From: Lunularia cruciata
Taxonomy: Eukaryota > Streptophyta > Marchantiopsida > Lunulariales > Lunulariaceae
Direction: 5' to 3'
NCBI GenBank assembly: GCA_948567375.1
Contig: OX419756.1
Location: 47,532,552-47,596,551, forward strand
DNA length: 64,000 nucleotides
The notes under the pieces are model-generated. The model made no database searches, was not told the origin of the DNA, and saw only the letters and a list, made by a program, of their open reading frames with translations. A program made the translations under genes and the position numbers. Each line of letters starts with the position of its first letter. Within the stretch, counting starts at the first letter, position 1. This document shows, one piece after another, positions 46,995-57,870 of this stretch.

Positions 46995-47435
46995 CTATCT
47001 ATATGAAGAAAGGTGTAGAGTACATGGTGATTTTGGAAGACAAGGAGGCTCTCAAAGCTTTTGAGGAGCTCAAGCAATCCCTTGTTGTAGCTCCAATTCT
47101 TGCTAAACTTGATTGGAGTAAGCCTTTCATCCTCTACACTAATGCTTCCAATGTAGCTATAGGATGCACTCTTACTCAATTAGACCAAGATGGGCATGAT
47201 CATCTAATAGCTTATGCAAGTAAGCAGATGGTTTTAATAGAAAATAACTACTTTGTAATGGAGAGAGAGAAGGGTTGGCAGTGATCTTTGGTCTCAAGAA
47301 GTTTAGACACTACTTGATTGGAAGGAAAGCCATCATTGTCACAAATCACAAGGCTTTGAAGTACATCTTCAACAAGCCTAATGTAGAAGGGAGGCTAGCA
47401 AGGTGGATGATACTCTTGTCTAAGTATAACTACAC
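46991..47435 (+). pseudogene. RNase H of element 2, truncated by an insertion
   Basis: 46991-47284: PFILYTNASNVAIGCTLTQL, where the catalytic Asp of the DAS motif is Asn; 47275-47435: FRHYLIGRKAIIVTNHKALK, with Asn for Asp in TDHKAL, then FNKPNVEGRLARWMILLSKY. Sequence stops matching at ACTATGGTAC, where coiled-coil copy B starts. Confidence 0.88.
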
Positions 47436-49375
47436 TATGGTACTCACATTTTTTGTTTTGTTTTGGTTTGTTAAAGTTTTGAAGAAGAAGTGCATTGGTA
47501 AAGCCAAAGGAGGTCTAAATAGGGAAGAAATGTGAAGAATCATGTATTTGGCATAAACCCAAAGTCAACCTTGGGTCAAGTCCAAAGAACTCGGGTTGGA
47601 CAAGATAAAATACAAAGATAAGGACTTCATATCGGGTAGCGCAACCTGATCCAAAGACCCTATAACAAACTTCTGTGGGGTCTACCAATCAAGAAAGTAC
47701 GTGGGAGGAAAGTGACTACCTTGAGACCAAGAGGTTCTTGACAATGACAAGAAACAACTTCACTGAATTGGTGAGTGGCATGGAGCAATGACTTAAGAAT
47801 GATAGATCAACAAAGGACTATAAAATTGAAATTTCCATGAAAAAGCATTGCAATGTCCAGATGTTATCCTATTCTTATTCAGAGTTGACTTGAAGGAATG
47901 CAAATTTTGAATATGCAAGAAGAGTGGCTTAGAATCTTGAGTACAATCTTTCACAAGAAAAGAGTGAGCAAACACACAATGGTCTCAAAAGTGAGTAAGC
48001 AGAGTGCGGTGAGGGGTCTTGCAATGCATAGGTTGGATGTAGTGGCAAGGATTGAGGTCTTATCAAGACTTCACATCACTTTTCTAGCTTGGAATTGGAA
48101 TTTTAGTTTTCCAAGTTTCATGGCAGAGATTGCCGTGAGTGATTGCAAGGATGGGCTGAAGGACAAAGAGAAGAGAAGAGAAGAGAAGAGAAGAGAAGAG
48201 AAGAGAAGAGAAGAGAAGAGATGAGAAGAGAAGAGAAGAAATCTGGCTCAATGGAATAAGGCGGATTGGAGATTAGTCATGGGTAGAGAAGTAGGAGAAG
48301 TAGGGGGTACCACCTTCTATTTGAAGTGTGAAGCATCAGAAGAAACTGCCAAGGTTAGGAATTCTTTTAATTGACTATGCACCAAGAATGGGTATAAGGT
48401 GGATAGTTATAGAGACCTAATATGGAGAGGAATCATGGTGGAAATGATGACAATGTTCAAGCCAAAGTGAACCACCTATGTCATGATGCAACATGTAGTC
48501 TTCTTTCATCAAATGTTTGTAGGAGAGGTAGTGGATTGGATGAAGTGTTTTCACCAACGGGTGGAGTAGATGATTACACATTGGAGAATGGATATCCAAC
48601 CACACTACTTTGTACCCTTTGCAGCTCACTTCTACTTTGGTCTGAATTTCCTGACTTTGGAGGAGAGAAATAGAATGTGGTCACACTTTCATCTAGATTT
48701 ATGCAAGGAGGCAAATAAAAATGAGAAATATTACATGGAGTGGGTACGAGAAGGAGATGAGTATTACAAGAAGAGTGGAAAGGAGAGGATCATAGAAATT
48801 GACATCCCCAGGCCAAGAAAGAGAGATAATCCCAATGAAAAAATTGCATCATTATAGCCACAAAAGATGCAAAGGCCTAATCCAAAGTCAATATTAGTAA
48901 AAGTAAAAGAATAGATTCTGAAGGAGAGGGAATCAAAAGGAGAAACTGAGTTGAAGGGAGAAGCATTGGGAGAAGAAGAAGAGTTCACACTATGAAGTGA
49001 GGAGTCAAGCAATAGCAATGAAGGCAAGGTTGAAGTTCAACAAAGAGGAAGAGTCATGGAAGTAAAGAAGATAAGTTTGGAGGTGTCCACCCTTGAGCAA
49101 GGACGTGAGAAGGAAGAAGACGGTGTTTTGGTGTGTCCAAGAGGTGCCAAGGGAAGAGAAGTACTCAGGTAGCTGTCATTGGACCCAGTAAGGTTACCAC
49201 CGAGGAGGAGGAGAGCTTGGATGAAGAAACGTTGAAGATATGAAGATTGTGTCTTCGGGGTAAGGCGCCAATGGAGGAGTTACTTGTAGAGGGCAAAGAA
49301 GGAAGGACCGACGGTAGGCATAGGCAATATGATGAAGTGGAGTATCTATCAAAGGTAGTATGTCTTGTAACACCC
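47436..49375 (+). pseudogene. Coiled-coil family member, copy B (inserted in RNase H)
   Basis: Plus-strand homologue of copy A. Starts ATGGTACTCACATTTTTTG (47437), like ATGGTACCCATATTTTTG at 44499 in copy A. Then LDVVARIEVL and FLAWNWNFSFPSFMAEIA (about 48020-48140), a GAGAA repeat, LAQWNKADWRLVMGREVGE, VVFFHQMFVGEVVDWMKCF, PHYFVPFAAHFYFGLNFLTL and EERNRMWSHFHLDL (48595-48710), then the acidic tract (FTL-SEESSNSNEGK, about 48980). It is cut by an LTR at 49376, so the coiled coil is missing. Stops break it in several places. Function unknown. Confidence 0.6.
48166..48240 (+). repeat. Pentanucleotide microsatellite (GAGAA)n
   Basis: About 14 units of AAGAG/GAGAA with one interruption (ATGAG near 48221). 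It lies in the copy B reading where copy A has a short KVIGKRGNPAQW linker, adding a Lys/Arg/Glu run (EKRREEKRREEKRREEKR). Confidence 0.95.
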
Positions 49376-49661
49376 ATTTGTGCATGTGTGTGGTATTGTG
49401 ATATTTAGCTTGGTATTAAAAGTACTTAAGAGATATTATTTATATAGAGATAAAGGATGGTTCTATATTAGTCATGGTTAGCTAAATTTAGTCAAAGCTA
49501 AGATAGAGGGGACCTTACTTTAGAGGAAGTAGAAAAGATGAGCACCACTATTTTGGATTTTAGTGTGTTGACTTGGTATTATTCCTAAGTGTTTGGCTTT
49601 GAGGAAAGAGTTGAGAACTCTTGGGCCCGCAAGCCTTTTTGTTTTGGATTCTTCTTTAGTC
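49376..49661 (+). mobile_element. Truncated LTR, family 1
   Basis: Starts TGTAACACCCATTTGTGC and follows the family until CTTCTTTAGTC, after which the sequence changes to the Gag of element 3 (49662). The remaining 400 bp are missing. It interrupts copy B mid-reading, so it is a separate insertion rather than the 3' LTR of element 2. Confidence 0.88.
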
Positions 49662-51316
49662 ATCATGTACTCCATCACCACCCACCACACCTGCACTGGG
49701 ACGTATAGGAACCATGGATGTTGTCTGCAATGCCTTAGATAGCGTGAAAGACTGGGGAAGTCTGACCTGTCTCCCAACCTCTCCTCTCTGTGGGTCCAAC
49801 TCCACTGATGCTCCTCTAGGCTCTAGAGCACGTACTGCACTCCTAGTCACTGCTGCAGATGCATCCACCTGTGCTGCTCTGCACATGAAGTCCAAAGCAT
49901 CTCTATCACTAGCATATGAGGTGGAAGCCTTAGCACCCAAATCTGATCTCCTCTAAGCAATAGCCATACTAGCCAATCTCTGCTCCAACTGCTCAATCCA
50001 AGTAGCCATAGTTGTGTCAGAAGTAAAGGCAGGTACTACACCCCTACTAGGTGTAGATCCTCTACCACCACCTTGTCCTCCATGAACTGGAGCTCCTCTA
50101 CTACCTACCATAGCAACCTACCACTCCGTAACTCCGGGTGTAGGTCAAAACACTGGTCACTAGTGTGACCAAATCTGTGGCAATGCTCACACTGCCTCTG
50201 TGCTAGTTGTGATGCACCAAAGGTATCAGGTCCGCTGCCCTGAGTACACTCTCTCCTATGGTGAGGTCCACCACAAGTCCAACAAGCAACACCACCACTC
50301 ACTGGGTGCTGCTTACTCAAAAAGTAGGGTAAGGGTCTAACTCCACTAGGCTCTCCACTCGCTCCATAGGATCTGGGCTATCCAGCTTGTCCTCAAAAAC
50401 CAATTGGGCGTGGTGCACTTTGCTGCACTCTAGAAGAAGTCACAGCTGTGGATGAGGTCTCCCTACCAAATCTAGATGTCACCACCCTCTCTTCCACCAT
50501 TTTGAGCTCAATACGCTCAGCCAAACCAAAGACCACTGCCAAAGTAGGCAAAGTAGCCTATAACAACATAACATCACAAACTCTACGTCGCAACTCCCTG
50601 TCCATTATCCCATACCAAAACTAGACTGCTTGGGCCTCAGTAACTCCTTGAGTGAAACTGATCAGCCGCCTCATGCGAGTATATGCCTCACGTAGGCTCT
50701 CTCTAGCCTTCTGTTGGAACTCTTGCAAGCTCCTCAACTTGTCAGTCCGCACTCCTTGGTAGTTCTACCTCAAACATAGAAAGAACTCCACCATGGGGTT
50801 AAACCCCGATACCACACCTCCTCTTGCAGCGGTACCTCCACTCGTAGTAGCACTATCTCCAGCTAGTGCACCTCCATTAGCTCCATCCACACTACTCAAG
50901 CTAGAACTTGTAGGTATAGCCGATCTACTCCTAGCCACCGAGCCTGAAGTGATGGAGACATAGTGTGGAGACCAATACTATTTCCATAACTCAATCTCCT
51001 CCAAATGAGCTCTCCTAAACTCATGGTAGTCATCCATCGGTGGACCCTCCAAGTGCTAAAACAACCCCTTCCATGCCATGAAGGGTATGAACAAAGTCGG
51101 GTTCCGCATCTGCTTCAGATCACACCAACTATCAAACTCCTAGATGAAGTCATCCAACTCAATGGTACCCACTGTACCAGAGTAACGCTTAGGGCCTTTG
51201 GAGGCCCCATAAATCTTGTCCATGTCTCACAACAACGGTGCGGACACACCAAGTGCACTCTCAACTGAATCAACTCCTGTGTCAAACTCCAACTCAGAGT
51301 CAATCTCCTCCCTCAT
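49662..51316 (-). pseudogene. gag of element 3, two zinc knuckles
   Basis: ATG at 51316 (REEIDSELEFDTGVDSVE). Segments in order: RNPTLFIPFMAWKGLF, EFRRAHLEEIELWK, a Ser/Gly-rich linker, LRSLQEFQQKARESLREAYT and MRRLISFTQGVTEAQA (capsid-type Gag), ATLPTLAVVFGLAERIELKM, then two knuckles in the 71-residue frame 50105-50320: CWTCGGPHHRREC and CEHCHRFGHTSDQC. A Gly/Arg-rich region and an Ala-rich segment (49656-49940) follow. At least five stops interrupt the frame. This is the Gag of a plant Ty3/gypsy element; the precise lineage was not determined. Confidence 0.75.
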
Positions 51317-51789
51317 TGGGACCTAAGATATAGGCTGATACTGAGCACCACTCCAAGTAAACCCACTACGTACTGCACGACTAACTCCTCCGGAATCTCC
51401 AAAGAACTCCATCTTGACAAAGTAACCACAACCTGAACCACCAATTGCAACCGCAAGTACCCCACCAAGTGCCAACACCACCAAGCACCACCCACTAATG
51501 TAACTCTAACCGAGATAACTACACTAGGGGAAAGGGCAACCTGTAATCTACCATCATAACACGCACTCTCACGGTCTGTAGGTCATCACTTCCTGCCTCA
51601 CCGGAGAGAAACAAAGGTAGTCTGACTTGTCATCACTCCAGCCTCACCACCGAGAGCACACCAAAGCACCAACGCTCAAAAGTCAAGGCACCTCACACAA
51701 ACGTGGTGCACAAACAGGAAGCAGCAAATGGAGTGGATCCAATCACAAGAAATCTAAATAAAAACCCTCCATCTCATAACACAACACGG

Positions 51790-51806
51790 GACTGACTCTG
51801 CCACCA
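51790..51806 (-). other. Primer-binding site of element 3
   Basis: Reads TGGTGGCAGAGTCAGTC on the minus strand, two bases inside the LTR end. TGG-plus-tRNA-complement form is as expected; it resembles but is not identical to the initiator-Met site TGGTATCAGAGC. The degenerate equivalent in the second copy is at about 60655-60672. Confidence 0.6.
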
Positions 51807-51808
51807 TT

Positions 51809-53194
51809 TGGCATTTGACATAAGAGAAGTTTGTATCTAAGTCCTAAGCTACCAGGATCACCAAGAATAGGATCAAACTGCCTCTCCTAGCCAAAGCTAC
51901 ATGTGTATAGATAACAGTGGCACAGTCACTATGACAACAAGAGAGGGTGGACCGGTTGGCTAGGGCACCAGCCTAGAAACAAGAGATCTAGGGGTCAAAC
52001 CCTATTGCGCACAATCTAGCAAGAAAGGCAGATTTTGCCAACCAATGACCAAGATCTACTCTAAACTAGCTAGCCTCACGCCAGCATGTTGGCCCTTCTA
52101 GGCCTTCGTAGCCTCTCATAGCCCACAGCCCTATGCCTCAAAGCCTCTAAACACCAAAATTCAGCCAAATGAAGCCTTTCTTGTTGCCACTTCGAACCTC
52201 TTCTAAAATTGCCAAAACTTCTCCAAATCTGGAAAAGTCCTCCAAACTAGCAAAACTCCTCCAAATCTGGCCAAACAGCAAAAACTGCTCCAAATCTGGC
52301 CAAAATCTGACGTAAATCCCAACCAAAATCTGACATAAAATCTGACATAAACCCTAAAGTTGGATGTCCGCCAAATCTCCCGCTAACTTTCCACTTGAGC
52401 CAAATTGACAAAACGGGTTTAGGGAAATCACAATTTCATGAGAAGAGCTTCCCAACTCCACCTTCAATTTGACTTTTTGAGTCCAACTCGCAGCAAATTG
52501 GTCCTACCTTCACCTCGTGAGCTCAAAATCACAACACTGCTCAAAATTTGCTCTTTCTTTGCTCAAAATTTGGCTAGCGCTTCCGCACACTGTCCGCCTA
52601 ACTGCCAAATCTGCATCAATCGATTGAGCTGCTACACACTAGGGAAACACTGAACTTGAATCGAGCTACCAACGATCCACCAAGCTTGGAGATACCACCA
52701 ACACTCACAGTTCCTGCACCCGATTTCCCCCTGACTTCACTTCTCTGATGTAATCAGATTGCTTACCACTCTCAACTCAACTCAGATCAATACTTGATCT
52801 ATCACTCTATAAACTACCAACAATTGGGCACTGATTACAGCCAAGTCACACCCACTCAAGCATAGAGAATCCAGGTGACGCTCGCCGGCCTTTGTCCACC
52901 ATAGCCAGGAACTCGAAGGCTCAACATCAAAGAAGTGAGCTCTCTGGAGCTCACTTCGAAACTATACCCCCTGGACTGGAGCTAGCTCTGAAACCCTAAC
53001 AGTCCTGCTGACGGCACACTTGACGGTGCAAACGGTGCAAAGTGACGGTGGGCTCCATCGTGAAGTCAATACCCCAAACACAAAATCTAACCGTCGGAAA
53101 GTAGTCGCTGAGAAACTACTGAAATAACTCTAACTACTATCACTAGAACTCCAGTGTTCGAGCATCTAGATGCGGCACTACAAATGGCGTGACA
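51809..53194 (-). repeat. LTR of element 3 (about 1.39 kb)
   Basis: Minus strand begins TGTCACGCCATTTGTAGTG and ends TGTCAAATGCCA. Paired by alignment with 60675-63504. Contains repeated CTCCAAATCTGGCCAAA-type strings at 52215-52340. It inserted into the 3' block of a coiled-coil copy (53195 onward), at TTTGGTCAACTT. Confidence 0.82.
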
Positions 53195-54062
53195 AGTTGA
53201 CCAAAGGAAATCTTTAGAGAATCTTCTTGTATGAAGCTAAAAATTGCATGGATGAGGTACCAATAGAAAGCTCTTGATGAGACAAATTGAGGGAGAAGAT
53301 GGCAAATTTTCTCCCTTGAGGAAAAAAATTCTGACCATTTTTGAGTCCTAATTTATCCATTTAGGCCTCCAAAATTTGCTCTAAAGTTTTAAGGCTATTT
53401 TTGACTTCTGCTCTATTAGTAGAAGTACTCTTTTGGTGACATCTCCATTTGATATACCTAGCCCATCATACATCACATCCTTCTAGATGTTACCAAGCCA
53501 ATTTTCACCTCTAGATAATATGTCTAGCTATTGGTATTATAGTGACCAATTTCACTTTCCAAAGAAGCAATTTTATCTTTATAGTTGATTAAGTAAGATT
53601 CCTTGATTCTTAGTAGACATTTGTGGTATTCCTAGTCTTTGGAGTTGTTTAGCACTTGAAGTTATTTCAACCTTCATACTTATGTTCTTTCATACTTAAT
53701 AGGCAACATGGTTTTCACTCCCAAAAACTAAAGGAAGGTCCACAAAGCTATTCTTTGGGCACCAATAGTCAATAAGTGAGTTGAAGTCATCTAAAGCAAG
53801 CATTTGGGTTCTTGCTCCAAAATTGGGAATTGAGTGACTTCACAATCATTCATGAGATGAAGAGGAAGAAGGAGAAGACTTTGGTGGATTTGATAGGAAA
53901 ACAATTTGATTGCATAAAAAACATTGGAGGATTGTGCTTGAGCAAAATGTAAGACCATCAAGAGCAATGACATTAGATACCAAGTTTGTTAATTGAGAGC
54001 TGATCAATGAGATTAAGGCAACCTTCAACAATGAAAGGTCAAAGAATAATAGTGGAGAGTCA
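53195..54062 (-). pseudogene. Coiled-coil relic, copy 7, with 3' block
   Basis: On the minus strand, broken coding (54062-53526) ends YLINYKDKIASLESEIGHYN and T-N-S-stop, paralleling the KEEELGVCNTIS end of copy 1. It is followed by the family 3' block (53525-53195: AAAATTGGCTTGGTAACATC), cut short by the LTR of element 3. Confidence 0.5.
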
Positions 54063-54089
54063 ATAGCTACAATATCTAGCTTGGAGGGT

Positions 54090-54538
54090 GTAATAATATG
54101 ATATTAGTAGAAGAGTTAGTAGAAGCTAAAAAATTAGTAGAATCAACTACATATAGCAAAAATGGGGTAGAACTAGCATAACCTATCAATGCTAAAAATA
54201 TTCTAGAAGCATATAGGAAGCTTCATGGTACAATATCCTAGAACCTTTGTGGTGAGAAGCTTCTAGAAACCTTCAAAGGATTGAGTAACTTGTATGCCAA
54301 GTTGATGGTTGGTTTAACTTACATGCCAAGTAAACAACTAGCTTAGCTTGCACTCTAAGAAAGGCAGCTCTTGAGAGGAACCTTCCTTGGAGTTTCTTGA
54401 GAACCTTGTACCTAATGGTCTATAAATACCAAGGTCCAAGTCCATGCTAGGCATTTGGAGTTTCTTTCAATTGAGTGTTTACATGTGACCTTCTATTCTT
54501 ATCTTCCATTCTCTTATTTCTCTCCTTGGTCTTTTATA
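54090..54538 (+). repeat. LTR family 3, first copy
   Basis: Begins TGTAATAATATGATATTAG; includes GGAACCTTCCTTGGA, the TATA-like TCTATAAATACCAA and TTCTCTCCTTGGTCTTTTATA at the end. Aligns with 56560-56916. A decayed primer-binding site probably follows (GTGCAATCATGGAGG). Confidence 0.78.
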
Positions 54539-54539
54539 G

Positions 54540-56440
54540 AGTGCAATCATGGAGGCAATTATGGAATATTTTTAAGCCAAATCAAACAACCTTGATGACT
54601 AATAGCCACTCATTCTTCTTCAACTACATATATTAAGAGGAGGTAGCAACTTGAGTATAAAGTTCAATTTGCAAGAAATAATTTTCTATATAGACTTTGA
54701 GCTAGAGGAAGGAACAAGCTGTCAAGAACCATACCATCTATTTAACATGGGAAAAAATTTACTTATTAATGAGGAGCACAAAAAGCTCCCAAGCCATTTT
54801 CACCTTGTTTTCTACTTTGCATCACAAACCCAAGGACAATCACTCATCAAGAAGTATTAGGTAGTTGATGCCAATTATGAAAATAATGGCAACTTCATAC
54901 TGGTGGAGGAAGAGAACACCACCCCAAAGGTCACCTTGAGGAAGAGGGGCACTCCTTAAAAAACCACAAAGGCCAACAAATAGGCTACTGTCCAATAAAA
55001 AGGTGACCAAGGTATCTTCATTGGAGGGAGAGGCCAAGGATATTGAAGAAGAGGAAGAATAAGGATTGTCTACCTTGCAAGTGTTGACCTCCAAAGTAAG
55101 GTAGGAAGAACAATACAAAGATGCATAGTTGGCCCCAAATCAAGACCAACATGTGGGAGACAAAGAAGCAATAGGTCAAGAAGGAGAAGTAGAGGTTCAT
55201 GGGAGACTCATTACAAGCCAAAGAATCTCCCAATCCTAACCAAGAAGTGGATGTTTAAGAAGATAACATGAACACCTTGAGTATATTCAAGAAGAAGAAC
55301 TTTGGCCCAAAGTTCAATATGATACAAATTGAAGAAGAACAAGAAGTTGAAGTTGCAAGTGAAGTAGAAAAGTTGATGTGGAGGCTGATGTTGAAGACCT
55401 TTACCAAAGTGTGGACCAAATTTGGAGAAGGATCAATTCAATCAACCCAAGTGCCAATGAAGGAGCACACTTTTTGATTTATTTGGTGGGAGCAACACTA
55501 CAACTTGTGAAACTACTACTTCCCTAGTACCAAGAGGAGTATTTAAAGATTTTAGACTACACTAGCTTTGTGCATAACATGCACAAGGGAATCTATACCT
55601 AAAAGGAAAACGAGGATCACACCAAGGAAGAGTTAGCCAAGGCCAATAATGTCTACAAAGGAGAAGCCAAGAAGGTGATTGCAAGAGAACCAAAAATTCA
55701 GGAGGCAAAATGCCTCCCTTGTAATAGATCATAATTAGAGTGAAGAAGAGAACAAAATTCTGCAAGGGGAGTCTAGGTTGGAGCAAGAGCAAAGACAACT
55801 CAAATACAAAGACCAACAAGAAAGAACTAGTAAGTACTTTGAGTGAGTTGGGGAACTCTAAGGTCAAGATCATCACCTTGGACTTTTAGATGATCAATCA
55901 TCACAAGGAGGATGATGATCCAACTAAAGCATCATGCAAGGAGTTATAGAAAGAGATAGAGAAGGAAATAAAGAGAATCTGAATGTAGGAGGTACTATAG
56001 GAGAAATTGAGGACAAAAGACCAACAATAGGAAGAAGAGAAGTGCAAGTTACTTCAATAGTTGGAGGAGGCAAGGAACTTATTCATGAGAATGCTAGAAG
56101 ATGAAGTGCAATTGAGTGCACTTAAGATAAAGATATATGAGCTCAAGTTTTAGGTCCAAAGATTGGAAGGAAAAACTTACTAGGAAGAGCAAATGGACCA
56201 ACTATTGGTTAAACTTAGGGAGCATTTGGATAGGAAATTCATTAAATTCTATGTGACCTACTTGTTAGAAATAAGCTAGACTTAGAGAACAAGCCAAGCT
56301 TCTCCTTAGGAATTTTAAGGGCAAAGGTAGTTCTTTGCAATAGAGCACCGGGCCAAAGATGCCTCACCTCACTATAGGAGGGACAATCATGATGGAGCAA
56401 CACAAAGTCCTTCTTAGTTGTAGGCATTCATAGTTGTAAA
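54540..56440 (+). pseudogene. Coiled-coil relic, copy 8, between two LTRs
   Basis: 54651-54860 reads EPYHLFNMGKNLLINEEHKK then LPSHFHLVFYFASQTQGQSL; after a stop come VVDANYENNGNFILVEEENT and TPKVTLRKRGTP, a basic stretch, and long Glu/Lys/Gln-rich coiled-coil segments to about 56200, broken by many stops. NLLINEEHKKLPSHFHL resembles FLTLEERNRMWSHFHL of copy B, so a distant relation is possible. Flanking LTRs suggest it is the internal region of a non-autonomous retrotransposon. Confidence 0.5.
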
Positions 56441-56559
56441 TACTTCAAGAGGAGTGCCTTCAATGTTGTACAAAACTTTGCTATTATAGACATTTGGAGT
56501 TGTAAGTCCAAATGAATGTAGAGTGCAAATTGTATTTGAAGAAGATCTAACACCTTCCC

Positions 56560-56916
56560 TATGATAATATGGAGTTAGCAAGAACTAAATATATCTAAAA
56601 GAGGTAAAATCAGCATATATTTAGGAAATTATAAGAAATGTTCTAGAATCATCTAAGAAGCTTCTTGGCGAGAAGCTTCTATGAACCTTTTAATGATTGA
56701 GTAACTTATATGCAAAGTTGATGTCTAGCTTAGCTTGAAGTCCAAGGAATGTGGGTTCTTGAAGGAACCTTCCTTGGAAGCTTCTTTGGAACCTTGTACC
56801 TAAGTTGCCTATAAATACCAAAGCCAAAGCTCAAGCTAAGCATTCAAATTTTTTCCCTCATTTGGGAGTTCTAATGTGATCTTCCATTCTCCTATTTCTC
56901 TCCTTGATCTTTTACA
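56560..56916 (+). repeat. LTR family 3, second copy
   Basis: About 357 bp starting TATGATAATATGGAGTTAG and ending TCCTTGATCTTTTACA. It is followed at once by TTAGTATCAAAGTAGGA (56917-56933), a decayed initiator-Met primer-binding site, so it acts as a 5' LTR for what lies downstream. Confidence 0.78.
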
Positions 56917-56933
56917 TTAGTATCAAAGTAGGA

Positions 56934-57870
56934 ATAAGATGGATGGAATCTATGGACCACTAAATCCATTTCTCTCAAACCATTATGATTTCAATATCCA
57001 TGTACTACCAACATATGATTTCTTGTAATTCATCATTTCACGCTTTGGGTAGAATTTTCTGAACAAAATCACCTTGTGAACTATTGATCTTTCTGATTTT
57101 AACTTATAGAGAGCAATGTGCATGTTACATCTTTGTATTAACTTAGATAATTGCAAGTAGGTAGTTTGATAGAGTTATAGTCATGGTTGTGATGCATGAA
57201 GTTATCATTGCTATAGCAACAAATTGAGCATCTTACTTGATTGTTGGAAGAGAGAGATTGTGATAGTCAATGACACAAGCAAGTAAAGATAGTAGTGTTT
57301 TGAGAAGAAGAAGATCAAAGCCAAAGTTACTTGAACGCAAGAATCTATTGAGTGGAATGGAGAATTTTGTGTTCCATTGAAAATGTATTTTGAATCTACA
57401 AATCTTCTAGATAAACAAAGATTGATTCTCTTGGCTTCAAGCCAATTAGATGGAATGACAAAACTATGATGAAAATTTAAGTAGAGTAAGCTTAATGGCA
57501 ATTTGTTGCTCCAATCTCAACATAATGAATTCAAGAGTGTAATAATCAGGAGACTCCAAGCACTAAATGCTACATGAGCCACATAAGATAGATTGGTCTT
57601 ATAAAACAATCACAAACCTTTGTTGCAAACCTTATATTTGGAGCAGATAAAGAGTTGGTAGTATTGATATGAGTAAAAATATAGTTATTTGACATCAAGC
57701 TTTTCCATATCATTCTTGATGCCTTATCACAATGACCTAATTTAAAAATTCTTCTTGAATCTCTTATGATAGTAGCAATCACTATAGTGTAGATAGATTT
57801 GAAGTTACCCATAGATTTCAAGACTACTTTACAATAAGAACTCATCTTTCATCTTGTGCAAAGTCATCTT
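56934..57870 (+). other. Leader and possible gag trace of the LTR family 3 element
   Basis: About 57350-57470 reads EWNGEFCVPLKMYFESTNLL then DKQRLILLASSQLDGMTKL, like the start of a plant gypsy Gag (W-x-YF...QR-LA...L-G-A). A 91-residue minus-strand frame (57570-57845) is unassigned. Protease, RT and RNase H are absent, so a large deletion lies before the integrase. Confidence 0.4.

Larger units (their letters stand above)
37267..47435 (+). mobile_element. Ty3/gypsy element 2 (family 1), interrupted
   Basis: Plus-strand copy of the family of element 1: 5' LTR 37267-37953, leader, gag N-terminal half to 40069, then a 4.4-kb foreign insert (40070-44500), then gag C-terminus, protease, RT and RNase H to about 47435, where a second foreign insert begins. 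Integrase and 3' LTR are not found downstream. All coding parts are degenerate. Confidence 0.85.
49662..53194 (-). mobile_element. Ty3/gypsy element 3 (second family), 5' part only
   Basis: Minus-strand: 5' LTR 51809-53194, primer-binding site 51790-51806, leader, and gag to 49662, where it ends against an LTR of family 1. Protease and later domains are absent. It keeps far more CG dinucleotides than its neighbours, which suggests a younger insertion. A decayed copy of the same family is at 60270-63504. Confidence 0.8.

Noticed and set aside
49376-49661. This LTR as the 3' LTR of element 2
   Set aside because: It interrupts copy B in mid-reading, no integrase lies between RNase H and it, and no convincing polypurine tract precedes it.
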